5,405 bases of DNA from a bacterium (lineage in GTDB: Bacteria; JAHJDO01), in NCBI GenBank assembly GCA_030671985.1, contig DAOVHI010000099.1, forward strand, positions 1-5,405. Reading direction: 5' to 3'. The translations under genes were made by a program, and so were the position numbers. Position 1 is the stretch's first letter. Each line of letters starts with the position of its first letter. Positions 1 to 5,405 of this stretch are shown piece after piece. The notes under the pieces were generated by a model. It made no database searches, had not been told where the DNA came from, and worked only from the letters and a program-made list of their open reading frames with translations.

Positions 1-94
1 AAATTTATTGATAAAAAGACAAAGATCGTTTTGAAAGACTCATTACGAAAATGAGTAAAAGAAATACGTTGAAAAATAAACAAGGAGGAGCAAA

Positions 95-277
95 ATGAGT
101 TACTATGACGCGAAAAGGTGTTTTAGCGAAAATATCGGATTATGTGGAGGAACTACAAACGCAGAGAAATATAATTTGTATAATGGTTTTCTAAATCTAG
201 TTGACAATCTAATGACTGACATAACTGAAATAAAACAGAGACTTTGCGCTATAGAGAATAATACACAAAGACGATAG
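95..277 (+). CDS. Small hypothetical protein, 60 aa
   Basis: I do not recognise this protein. It is probably a real gene because AAGGAGG at 82-88 sits 6 bases before the ATG, one of the best ribosome-binding sites in the window, and the frame ends cleanly at TAG. The product is 60 residues with no signal peptide or membrane segment. The N-terminal third holds two cysteines (C9, C17) and a Gly-Gly (18-19). A third cysteine is C51. Residues about 26-55 look like one amphipathic helix, with hydrophobic residues L28, F32, L35, L39, I43, I46, L50 and I53 spaced 4-3-4-4-3-4-3, so a short coiled coil or oligomerising helix is plausible. It lies 77 bases upstream of the transposase gene on the same strand. 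Whether the two are functionally linked is unknown. It could be the last gene of an operon that starts outside the window. Confidence 0.6.
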   Translation: MSYYDAKRCFSENIGLCGGTTNAEKYNLYNGFLNLVDNLMTDITEIKQRLCAIENNTQRR

Positions 278-354
278 TAACTAATCTTATAAATTAATAA
301 ATGTTCAGTTGCAAACAAAGTAAAATTAAGGCAGAAGTGATTGTTTAGTGATTA

Positions 355-960
355 ATGGAAAAATTCCCGAGTCGTAAAAAGAATAGATTGAAAGAATATG
401 ATTATTCGCAATCAGGATATTATTTTGTAACAATATGTACAGAAAACCGCGAACAGATTTTTGGGGCCATTGAAAATAATTATGTGATATTAAATGGTGT
501 TGGAAATCTGATTGATCAATGGTGGCAGAAAATGTTTGAAAAATACGATGATATATCCATTGATAAATATATCATTATGCCCAATCATATACACGGAATA
601 ATAAACATTGCCGTAGGGGCGATTCCATGTAATCGCCCAATTCCATATCGCCCGATTAAAAACAATAAAAATCATACAATAAAGGGCGAAAACACGGTTT
701 CGCCCCTACGAAAAATATCAAATCGATATAATGGATTGGGACAATATGTGTCGTGGTTTAAACGCATGACAACAAATAAATACATACACCATGTAAAAAT
801 CAATGGGTGGGAATCGTTTAATAAACGTTTGTGGCAGCGTAATTATTACGACCATATTATCCGAAACGAAAAATCATTACAGGAAATCAGAGAATACATT
901 ATAAATAATCCTGCAACATGGGCGGATGATGAGAACAATATTTCACTCTGTTCGCAATGA
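355..960 (+). CDS. REP-associated tyrosine transposase (IS200-like, Y1 HUH family)
   Basis: Predicted single-strand DNA nuclease/transposase of the IS200-like Y1 superfamily, 201 residues. The N-terminus has the family pattern RLKEYDYSQSGYYFVTICTENRE (split as RLKEYDYS, then GYYFVTICTENRE, residues 11-33). The metal-binding HxH is H78-I-H80 inside IIMPNHIHGII. The C-terminus has the RAYT-type block LWQRNYYDHIIRNEKS (159-174) followed by REYIINNPATW (179-189). By comparison with E. coli TnpA-REP, the catalytic tyrosine is probably Y181, with Y164/Y165 as alternatives. Both ends match the family and no frameshift is seen, so the gene appears intact. Residues about 86-119 do not resemble the family core and are encoded by the palindromic repeat at 612-710. 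The ATG at 355 has no strong Shine-Dalgarno, only a weak purine stretch near 331-339, so expression may be low. No second transposase or flanking IS ends were found, consistent with a single-copy domesticated RAYT rather than a mobile IS200/IS605 copy. Confidence 0.88.
   Translation: MEKFPSRKKNRLKEYDYSQSGYYFVTICTENREQIFGAIENNYVILNGVGNLIDQWWQKMFEKYDDISIDKYIIMPNHIHGIINIAVGAIPCNRPIPYRPIKNNKNHTIKGENTVSPLRKISNRYNGLGQYVSWFKRMTTNKYIHHVKINGWESFNKRLWQRNYYDHIIRNEKSLQEIREYIINNPATWADDENNISLCSQ
612..638 (+). repeat. REP-like unit 1 (GTAG + hairpin)
   Basis: GTAG at 613-616 abuts the stem GGGCGATT (617-624), the loop CCATGT (625-630) and the stem AATCGCCC (631-638), giving 8 perfect pairs. It matches unit 2 (684-710, read on the minus strand) at 22 of 27 positions. 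Four of the five differences form two compensatory base-pair swaps within the stem. Confidence 0.8.
640..653 (+). repeat. Degenerate partial third REP half-unit
   Basis: ATTCCATATCGCCC at 640-653 repeats 622-638 (ATTCCATGTAATCGCCC) with three bases missing. It is therefore a near-direct repeat of the loop and 3' stem of unit 1. Its ATCGCCC (647-653) could pair with GGGCGAT (617-623) as an alternative fold. It looks like a decayed or partly duplicated unit in the spacer between units 1 and 2. Confidence 0.5.
684..710 (-). repeat. REP-like unit 2 (inverted GTAG + hairpin)
   Basis: Read on the minus strand, GTAG (the complement of 706-709) abuts the stem GGGCGAAA, the loop CCGTGT and the stem TTTCGCCC, covering 705 down to 684. 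The 8-bp stem is perfect. Length (27 nt) and layout are identical to unit 1, in inverted orientation. Confidence 0.8.
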
Positions 961-1001
961 CCCGTGAATATACGCAACTATCATGGCGGTGCATTTCCTT
1001 A

Positions 1002-1029
1002 TTGAATTTTCCCAGTCGGTCTATATAAT
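1002..1029 (+). promoter_or_regulatory. Sigma70-type promoter of the proC-lspA operon
   Basis: TTGAAT (1002-1007) and TATAAT (1024-1029) are separated by 16 bases. The -10 box is a perfect consensus and the -35 matches at 4 of 6 positions. Transcription would begin near 1035-1037, leaving a leader of only about 25 bases before the proC start at 1062, too short for a T-box or riboswitch. It lies 41 bases past the transposase stop, which suggests that the operon starts here and does not depend on the transposase transcript. Confidence 0.65.
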
Positions 1030-1051
1030 ATATGGACTTTTATTGGGTTAT

Positions 1052-1057
1052 GGGAGG
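1052..1057 (+). promoter_or_regulatory. Shine-Dalgarno deciding the proC start
   Basis: GGGAGG lies 4 bases before the ATG at 1062. The in-frame ATGs at 1032 and 1050 are not served by it: the first lies within a few bases of the -10 box, upstream of the likely transcription start, and the second overlaps the site itself. Confidence 0.75.
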
Positions 1058-1061
1058 CGGA

Positions 1062-1862
1062 ATGAAGAAGCTTTTTATTATTGGTCTTGGGAATATGGGA
1101 ATGGCCATATTGAAAGGAATTATCCCGCAGGTTCTTAAGGAAGAGGATGTTTCTGTTTACGATGTGGATAAAGGCAGGCTGAGACCTTTTTTAAACTCAA
1201 AAACAGAGGTCGTTGATACGATTGAGGATGGTGTGAAAAATGCTGAGAATATCCTTTTGGCAGTGAAACCGCAGAATATGGAAGATGTTCTTAAGGAAAT
1301 GAGCGGCGCAGTTTCTGAGAGAAACCTTGTTATTTCAATTGCCGCAGGTGTTACGACGAACTATATCAAAAAGATATTGGGTGGGAATGCTAAAGTTGCC
1401 AGAGTTATGCCAAATCTTTGTATCAGTGTTGGAAAGGGAACTTCTGCGTGTTGTTTTGGCAGTAATTGCAGCGACGAAGATAAGCAGTTCGTTGATTCTC
1501 TGTTTAAAGCAGTTGGTATAACTTTGAGTGTTGATGAGAGTAAGATGGATATTGTTACGGCTATAAGCGGAAGCGGACCGGGATATTTATTTAAAATTAT
1601 GGAGATACTCATTGATATGGGGAAGAAAGAGGGGCTTAGTGAAGAGGATTCGGAGAAACTGGTTTATCAAACAGTTTCAGGAGCTGCAGCTTTAGCGATG
1701 AATAGTAATATCTCTGCCGGAGCGTTGAGAGAGAAAGTAACATCCAAAGCAGGTACAACAGAAGCAGCGCTGAAGATTATGGATGAATACAGAATTGAGG
1801 AAATGTTTCGTGAAGCTATAAAGGCGGCGGTTAACAGGGCAAAGGAATTGTCAAAGGAGTAG
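1062..1862 (+). CDS. proC: Pyrroline-5-carboxylate reductase
   Basis: Catalyses the last step of proline synthesis, the NAD(P)H-dependent reduction of 1-pyrroline-5-carboxylate to L-proline, in the cytoplasm. The start at 1062 gives 266 residues, the usual ProC length, beginning directly with the Rossmann strand and dinucleotide loop G8-L-G-N-M-G13. Further family blocks are AVKPQNM (67-73), SIAAG (92-96), RVMPN (114-118), TAISGSGPGYLF (166-177) and the C-terminal signature LREKVTSKAGTTEAAL (222-237). Two blocks depart from the common form: MPN is followed by LCISVGKG where TPALVGEG-like residues are usual, and the signature has SKAGTT where SPGGTT is typical. Neither looks inactivating. It is the first gene of the operon, and yggT follows after 2 bases, a pairing seen in many bacteria. 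Identification is secure. Confidence 0.96.
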   Translation: MKKLFIIGLGNMGMAILKGIIPQVLKEEDVSVYDVDKGRLRPFLNSKTEVVDTIEDGVKNAENILLAVKPQNMEDVLKEMSGAVSERNLVISIAAGVTTNYIKKILGGNAKVARVMPNLCISVGKGTSACCFGSNCSDEDKQFVDSLFKAVGITLSVDESKMDIVTAISGSGPGYLFKIMEILIDMGKKEGLSEEDSEKLVYQTVSGAAALAMNSNISAGALREKVTSKAGTTEAALKIMDEYRIEEMFREAIKAAVNRAKELSKE

Positions 1863-1864
1863 GA

Positions 1865-2161
1865 ATGTTTGTTTTAGGTAATTTTATAATAGCAATAGCG
1901 CAGATTATCAACGCAATATTAACGATACTTACATGGATTATAGTTATAAGAGCGCTTATATCATGGGTAAATCCGGATCCGTATAATCAAATAGTACAGT
2001 TTCTGTATAGAGTAACCGAACCTATCCTGATGCCCATACGGAGGATACTTCCTGCAATGGGTGGTTTTGATCTTTCGCTGATAGTGGCTTTAGTGGGCAT
2101 TATGTTTATCAGGTCTTTTCTGGTGCAGACACTTATTGAATTTGGCATGAGGTTAAAATAG
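1865..2161 (+). CDS. yggT: YggT family membrane protein
   Basis: Small inner-membrane protein of 98 residues with two predicted hydrophobic helices at about 6-33 and 69-91. Between them is the family signature: IRALISWVNPDPYN (28-41), then FLYRVTEPILMPIRRILP (46-63), then the FDLS entry to helix 2 (68-71). This is the single-repeat form of YggT (CCB3/YggT group). The family is linked to membrane or cofactor-assembly roles in plastids and to osmotic stress in bacteria, but its exact role is unsettled. AAAGGAG at 1853-1859, overlapping the end of proC, lies 5 bases before the ATG. The 2-base gap to proC implies coupled translation. Confidence 0.93.
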   Translation: MFVLGNFIIAIAQIINAILTILTWIIVIRALISWVNPDPYNQIVQFLYRVTEPILMPIRRILPAMGGFDLSLIVALVGIMFIRSFLVQTLIEFGMRLK

Positions 2162-2164
2162 GAG
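2160..2164 (+). promoter_or_regulatory. Shine-Dalgarno deciding the ileS start
   Basis: AGGAG directly abuts the ATG at 2165 (zero spacing, not usable) but is 9 bases before the in-frame ATG at 2174. It therefore selects the second ATG. The site overlaps the yggT stop codon. Confidence 0.7.
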
Positions 2165-2173
2165 ATGTCAGCA

Positions 2174-4918
2174 ATGGAATACAAAGACACATTAAATCTG
2201 CCAAAAACAAGTTTCAAGATGAAGGCGAATCTCTCACAGAAAGAGCCAGAGATTTTAAAGAACTTTGAAAAGCAGAATATTTATCAGAAGATACGGGATA
2301 AATATAAAGGAAAACCTTCTTATATTCTGCACGACGGACCTCCTTATGCGAATGGAGACATTCATGTAGGACAGGCGTTCAATAAGATTCTGAAGGATAT
2401 GGTAATAAAATATAAAACAATGAAGGGGTTTGATGCTCCCTATGTTCCTGGATGGGATTGCCATGGTCTACCGATAGAGTATCAGCTTTTCAAAGAACTG
2501 GGAGTCAGCAGACATCAAATTGATCAGGTAAAATTCCGCAGGAAGGCCAGAGCCTATGCAGATAAGTATATAAAGAGACACAAGAAGGAATTTAGGAGAT
2601 TAGGCATACTCGGAGAATGGAACAATCCTTATCTTACAATGAATTTTAATTATGAAGCGGAGATTATAAGAGCTTTTGGGAAACTGGCAAAGGACGGCTA
2701 CATATACAAGGGGAAAAAACCTGTTTATTGGTGTGTAAAGTGTGAAACAGCGCTGGCTGAGGCAGAGGTGGAATACAAGGATAAAACTTCTCCTTCCGTA
2801 TGGGTGAAGTTTCCTGTTAAAGACAAGTCCGAAACATATGTTCTTATCTGGACAACTACGCCGTGGACAATTCCTGCGAATGTTGCTGTTGCTGTTCATC
2901 CTGAATTTAAGTATGCGTTTGTTAAAACAAGTATTGGCGGCATTGAACAGGTATTAATCATGGCAGAAAGCCTGGTTTCGACCGTCGCAGATACATGTTT
3001 TGAAAATAAATACGAGATTTTAAAGGTCGTAAAAGGGGAAGATTTAGGAAACATGGAGTATAAACATCCATTTCTGGACAGGGTTGGGAAAGTGGTGTTT
3101 GCCGATTATGTTGAAATGGGTGAGGGAACAGGTTGTGTTCATACCGCGCCGGGACATGGAACGGATGATTATCAAACAGGCTTAAAATACAATTTGCCAA
3201 TACTTTCTCCTGTAGATGATAAAGGAGAATTTACTGAAGAAGCAGGTTCGGATATTAAAGGAGAGAAGGTATTTGAGGCGAATGCAAAAATAGTAGATAA
3301 ACTGTCGTCTAAGGGGTTATTGCTGCATGAAGATAAGGTTCAGCATTCCTATCCGCATTGCTGGAGATGCAGGGAACCTGTTATTTTCAGGGCAACACCT
3401 CAGTGGTTTATGAGTATTGATGAACATAACTTACGCAGGAGGACGCTTGACGCGGTAAAGAAAGTTACGTGGATTCCGTCCCGCACCATGAACAGGATAG
3501 ATTCTATGCTTACAAACAGACCTGATTGGTGTTTATCCAGACAGAGATATTGGGGAGTAGCGATACCCGCTTTGTATTGCGTAGGCTGCGGACATGCAAT
3601 ACTTGATCAGGCTATTATTGAAAATGCAGCTAAACTTATTTCCGCAAGAGGATCTGATGCATGGTTTGGAGCTGATATAGGCGAAATTGTTCCGGAGAAA
3701 TTTGCGTGTTCAAAGTGCGGCAAAACAAGTTTTGAAAAAGAAAAAGATATTATTGATGTATGGTTTGATTCAGGGGTAAGCCATGAAGCCGTACTTAAGA
3801 AAAGAGAGAATCTGTCATGGCCCGCAGATCTATATTTAGAAGGAAGCGATCAGCATAGAGGATGGTTTCAAACTTCTCTGCTCACATCAATGGGGTTAAA
3901 TGATAAATCGTGTTATAGGAGCGTATTAACTCACGGCTTTGTAGTGGATGGCGAAGGCAAAAAAATGTCCAAGTCCATTGGCAATGTCATTGATCCTCAG
4001 GAGGTAACAGCAAAGTATGGGGCTGATATATTAAGGCTCTGGGTGTGTTCTTCAGATTATAAGAATGATGTCAGAATTTCCGATGATATTTTGAGGCAAA
4101 TAGTTGAGGCGTATAGAAGAATAAGAAATACTGTTCGCTTTATTCTTGGGAATATATCCGACTTTGATCCGGATAAGGATCGAATTAATCATAATGAATT
4201 AACAGAAATAGATAAATGGATGTATTCCAAACTACAGGAGCTTATAAAGAGTGTCGGAGATGCGTATGAAAAGTTTGCATTTAACAAAGTATACGTGTTG
4301 TTAGGCAATTTTTGCACAAACGAATTAAGCTCTTTTTATCTGGATGTGTTAAAGGATAGATTGTACACCGCTAAAGAGGACTCTCATCAGAGGCGGAGTT
4401 CGCAGACGGTGTTTTATGAGATTATTGAGAATATAGCAAGATTAATGTGTCCTATCTTAGCTTTTACATCCGAAGAGATATGGAAACATGTTCCGGGTAA
4501 AAATGATAGTGTGTTTCTGGCAGAGTTTCCAAGTCAGGGTGAGATAGATGAGTCCTTGGATCAAAAGTGGCAGAAAATATTGAGTATCCGGGAGAAGGTT
4601 CTCAAGATAATTGAAGAAGCAAGGGAGGATAAACTTATCGGCAACTCTCTTGAAGCGGATGTGACTATATATTGCACAAAAGAAACTGTAGAATTTTTGG
4701 AGAGTTTTGAAGAAACTTTATCGTTGATTTTTATTGTATCAAAAGTTAGTATCATACAATTTTCTGCAGATTCTAAAGAAGAATTGAAAGTAGTTGTAAA
4801 GCGTGCTTCTGGAGAAAAATGTGTTAGGTGCTGGAACTGGAGCGAAACGGTCGGTAAAAACAAACAGCATTCGGAATTATGTAGTAAGTGTGCAGAAGTA
4901 ATGAAGAGTATAAATTAA
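2174..4918 (+). CDS. ileS: Isoleucyl-tRNA synthetase
   Basis: Class I synthetase that charges tRNA-Ile with isoleucine and edits mischarged valine. With the start at 2174 it has 914 residues and begins MEYKDTLNLPKTSFKM, the usual bacterial N-terminus. The HIGH box is H64-V-G-Q67 inside PPYANGDIHVGQAFNKILKD. The CP1 editing domain has WTTTPWTIPAN (from 226) and GTGCVHTAPGHGTDDY (318-333). After it come YPHCWRC and PQWF, a first cysteine pair set (C469/C472 with C512/C515) likely to bind zinc, DVWFDSG (528-534), then LEGSDQHRGWF and K597-M-S-K-S601. An anticodon-binding helical domain follows. The C-terminal zinc finger is C883/C886 with C903/C906. This is the typical zinc-finger-bearing bacterial type, complete and uninterrupted. 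It lies 12 bases after yggT and 20 bases before the DksA-like gene. No T-box leader is present, so control is presumably through the operon promoter. Confidence 0.97.
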   Translation: MEYKDTLNLPKTSFKMKANLSQKEPEILKNFEKQNIYQKIRDKYKGKPSYILHDGPPYANGDIHVGQAFNKILKDMVIKYKTMKGFDAPYVPGWDCHGLPIEYQLFKELGVSRHQIDQVKFRRKARAYADKYIKRHKKEFRRLGILGEWNNPYLTMNFNYEAEIIRAFGKLAKDGYIYKGKKPVYWCVKCETALAEAEVEYKDKTSPSVWVKFPVKDKSETYVLIWTTTPWTIPANVAVAVHPEFKYAFVKTSIGGIEQVLIMAESLVSTVADTCFENKYEILKVVKGEDLGNMEYKHPFLDRVGKVVFADYVEMGEGTGCVHTAPGHGTDDYQTGLKYNLPILSPVDDKGEFTEEAGSDIKGEKVFEANAKIVDKLSSKGLLLHEDKVQHSYPHCWRCREPVIFRATPQWFMSIDEHNLRRRTLDAVKKVTWIPSRTMNRIDSMLTNRPDWCLSRQRYWGVAIPALYCVGCGHAILDQAIIENAAKLISARGSDAWFGADIGEIVPEKFACSKCGKTSFEKEKDIIDVWFDSGVSHEAVLKKRENLSWPADLYLEGSDQHRGWFQTSLLTSMGLNDKSCYRSVLTHGFVVDGEGKKMSKSIGNVIDPQEVTAKYGADILRLWVCSSDYKNDVRISDDILRQIVEAYRRIRNTVRFILGNISDFDPDKDRINHNELTEIDKWMYSKLQELIKSVGDAYEKFAFNKVYVLLGNFCTNELSSFYLDVLKDRLYTAKEDSHQRRSSQTVFYEIIENIARLMCPILAFTSEEIWKHVPGKNDSVFLAEFPSQGEIDESLDQKWQKILSIREKVLKIIEEAREDKLIGNSLEADVTIYCTKETVEFLESFEETLSLIFIVSKVSIIQFSADSKEELKVVVKRASGEKCVRCWNWSETVGKNKQHSELCSKCAEVMKSIN

Positions 4919-4925
4919 ACAACTT

Positions 4926-4931
4926 AAGGAG
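4926..4931 (+). promoter_or_regulatory. Shine-Dalgarno deciding the DksA-like gene start
   Basis: AAGGAG lies 7 bases before the ATG at 4939, near-ideal spacing. The upstream in-frame ATG at 4888, inside ileS, has no comparable site. Confidence 0.8.
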
Positions 4932-4938
4932 ACAGAAA

Positions 4939-5325
4939 ATGCAGCAGCGTATGTTAGACAGAGCTAAGAAGAAGTTAATAAAAGAAAGAGAAAAGTTACT
5001 TGCAGATGTTAATCACATACGAAGCGAGGAACTGGACAAGTCTCAGAAGAATGCTACCGGTGAACTTTCGGGATATGCTAATCATATGGCAGACGGAGGG
5101 ACTGATACCATAGAGAAACAGATATCTTTGGGTTTAATATCTAATGAAGAAGCTATGCTCATTAGGATTGATAAAGCTCTTCGAAAAATAGAGGACAAGA
5201 CTTATGGTGTGTGCGAGTTATGTAAAGAGAAAATTTCGCAGGAACGTCTTGATGCTGTATCATATGCAACATACTGTATAAAGTGTAGATCTCAGGAAGA
5301 GAACAAAAACAATAACAAGGTTTGA
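4939..5325 (+). CDS. DksA/TraR-family C4 zinc-finger protein
   Basis: A 128-residue member of the DksA/TraR family. DksA itself enters the secondary channel of RNA polymerase and adjusts initiation together with ppGpp; whether this shorter relative does the same is unproven. Residues about 1-36 form a charged helix rich in K and E, and a second helix spans about 67-86, giving the family's antiparallel coiled coil. The connecting tip reads NHMADGGTD (48-56), with acidic D52 and D56 where DksA carries its functional acidic tip. The C4 finger is C92-x2-C95 with C113-x2-C116, in YGVCELC and YCIKC contexts. A lysine/asparagine-rich tail ends the protein. The gene lies 20 bases after ileS, and its stop overlaps the lspA start by one base. 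This ileS - DksA-like - lspA order is, from memory, common in Omnitrophota-like genomes. Confidence 0.92.
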   Translation: MQQRMLDRAKKKLIKEREKLLADVNHIRSEELDKSQKNATGELSGYANHMADGGTDTIEKQISLGLISNEEAMLIRIDKALRKIEDKTYGVCELCKEKISQERLDAVSYATYCIKCRSQEENKNNNKV

Positions 5326-5405
5326 TGATAGTCTTCTTTACTGCTCTGTTTATATTTCTTATAGATCAGGTTGTTAAGTTCTACGTATTAAATCATCTTT
5401 ATTTG
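5325..5405 (+). CDS. lspA: Lipoprotein signal peptidase (signal peptidase II), 5' part only
   Basis: The first 27 codons are present and the gene runs off the window. The frame opens at an ATG that shares its A with the preceding TGA (TGATG), so translation is probably coupled to the upstream gene. AAGG at 5317-5320 is a modest Shine-Dalgarno site. The product starts with a hydrophobic helix (MIVFFTALFIFLI) leading into D14-Q-V-V-K18, the conserved DQxxK block at the end of the first membrane helix of LspA, followed by FYV. LspA cleaves signal peptides from diacylglyceryl-modified prolipoproteins in the inner membrane. The catalytic aspartates lie beyond the window. The adjacency to ileS is well known in bacteria (ileS-lspA in E. 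coli), here with the DksA-like gene in between. Confidence 0.88.
   Translation, partial: MIVFFTALFIFLIDQVVKFYVLNHLYL

Larger units (their letters stand above)
612..710. repeat. BIME-like pair of inverted REP units inside the transposase gene
   Basis: This 99-bp element begins with CGTAGGGGCGA (612-622) and ends with its exact reverse complement TCGCCCCTACG (700-710). Each end is a 27-nt unit consisting of GTAG followed directly by a hairpin with an 8-bp perfect stem and 6-base loop. The hairpins are 617-638 on the plus strand and 684-705, the latter read as GTAG plus hairpin on the minus strand. GTAG at the foot of a hairpin is the known recognition layout of REP elements bound by RAYT transposases. 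The element is exactly 33 codons long, has no stop in the transposase frame, and encodes residues about 86-119. Palindrome, stems and frame are read directly. Calling it a REP pair is inference, because other genomic copies cannot be checked here. Confidence 0.8.

Noticed and set aside
38-56. Hairpin ACTCATT / AATGAGT with a 5-base loop upstream of the small gene, as a possible terminator
   Set aside because: The stem is only 7 bp and AT-rich, and no T-run follows on either strand, so it is not a convincing terminator or regulatory element.
103-318. 71-aa minus-strand reading frame opposite the small gene
   Set aside because: No ribosome-binding site or recognisable protein features. It is the shadow of the 95-277 gene and its 3' flank.
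355-960. Active IS200/IS605 insertion sequence with its own ends
   Set aside because: No subterminal hairpins or TnpB gene flank the transposase, and the palindromes lie inside the gene. The protein pattern fits the RAYT group better.
951-961. TTCGCAATGAC resembling the end of widespread dispersed palindromic repeats
   Set aside because: Only 11 bases match from memory and no partner arm is nearby. It also lies mostly inside the transposase C-terminus.
942-968. Possible terminator hairpin (TTCAC / GTGAA) at the end of the transposase gene
   Set aside because: Only 5 pairs with a 17-base loop and no T-tract. It is indistinguishable from chance.
1030-1061. T-box or other leader riboswitch controlling the operon that contains ileS
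   Set aside because: The predicted leader is only about 25 bases, and no specifier-loop or antiterminator structure precedes ileS either.
4888-4938. N-terminal extension of the DksA-like protein from the ATG at 4888
   Set aside because: It would overlap ileS by 31 bases without a Shine-Dalgarno site, whereas AAGGAG at 4926-4931 fits the ATG at 4939.

Overview
The window reads as a bacterial chromosomal segment with low-to-moderate GC. A conserved housekeeping operon fills about 1000-5405, and a short accessory patch lies upstream at about 1-1000. The order proC - yggT - ileS - DksA/TraR-type zinc-finger gene - lspA, with good AGGAG-type Shine-Dalgarno sites and tight or overlapping junctions, suggests a Gram-negative-type bacterium. 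A candidate-phylum lineage such as Omnitrophota or a relative would fit. That placement rests on remembered gene order and protein style, not on a search, and is tentative.

Left part (1-1000). A small unrecognised gene encodes a 60-residue protein behind a very good ribosome-binding site (95-277). It is followed by a full-length IS200-like tyrosine transposase of the REP-associated (RAYT) kind (355-960), with an HxH metal motif and a C-terminal tyrosine. The transposase reading frame contains a 99-bp palindromic element at 612-710. It consists of two inverted 27-nt units, each made of GTAG followed directly by a perfect 8-bp hairpin. This is the architecture of a REP pair (a BIME), the kind of DNA that RAYT enzymes act on. 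The element is 33 codons long, is read through in frame, and falls between the HxH motif and the C-terminal catalytic region. It is the most interesting observation in the window.

Right part (1002-5405). A sigma70-like promoter (TTGAAT, 16 bases, TATAAT) sits just after the transposase and drives a leftmost-to-rightmost operon. proC makes proline from pyrroline-5-carboxylate. yggT encodes a small two-helix membrane protein often found beside proC. ileS encodes isoleucyl-tRNA synthetase with catalytic, editing and C-terminal zinc regions. Next comes a 128-residue DksA/TraR-family protein with a C4 zinc finger, then the first 27 codons of lspA (lipoprotein signal peptidase), cut by the window edge. 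Gaps between operon genes are 2, 12 and 20 bases, and the last pair overlaps by one base, so translational coupling is likely. No rRNA, tRNA, CRISPR array or convincing terminator was seen.

For three genes (proC, ileS and the DksA-like gene) the longest reading frame begins upstream of the likely true start. The Shine-Dalgarno positions, and for proC the promoter, place the starts at 1062, 2174 and 4939.
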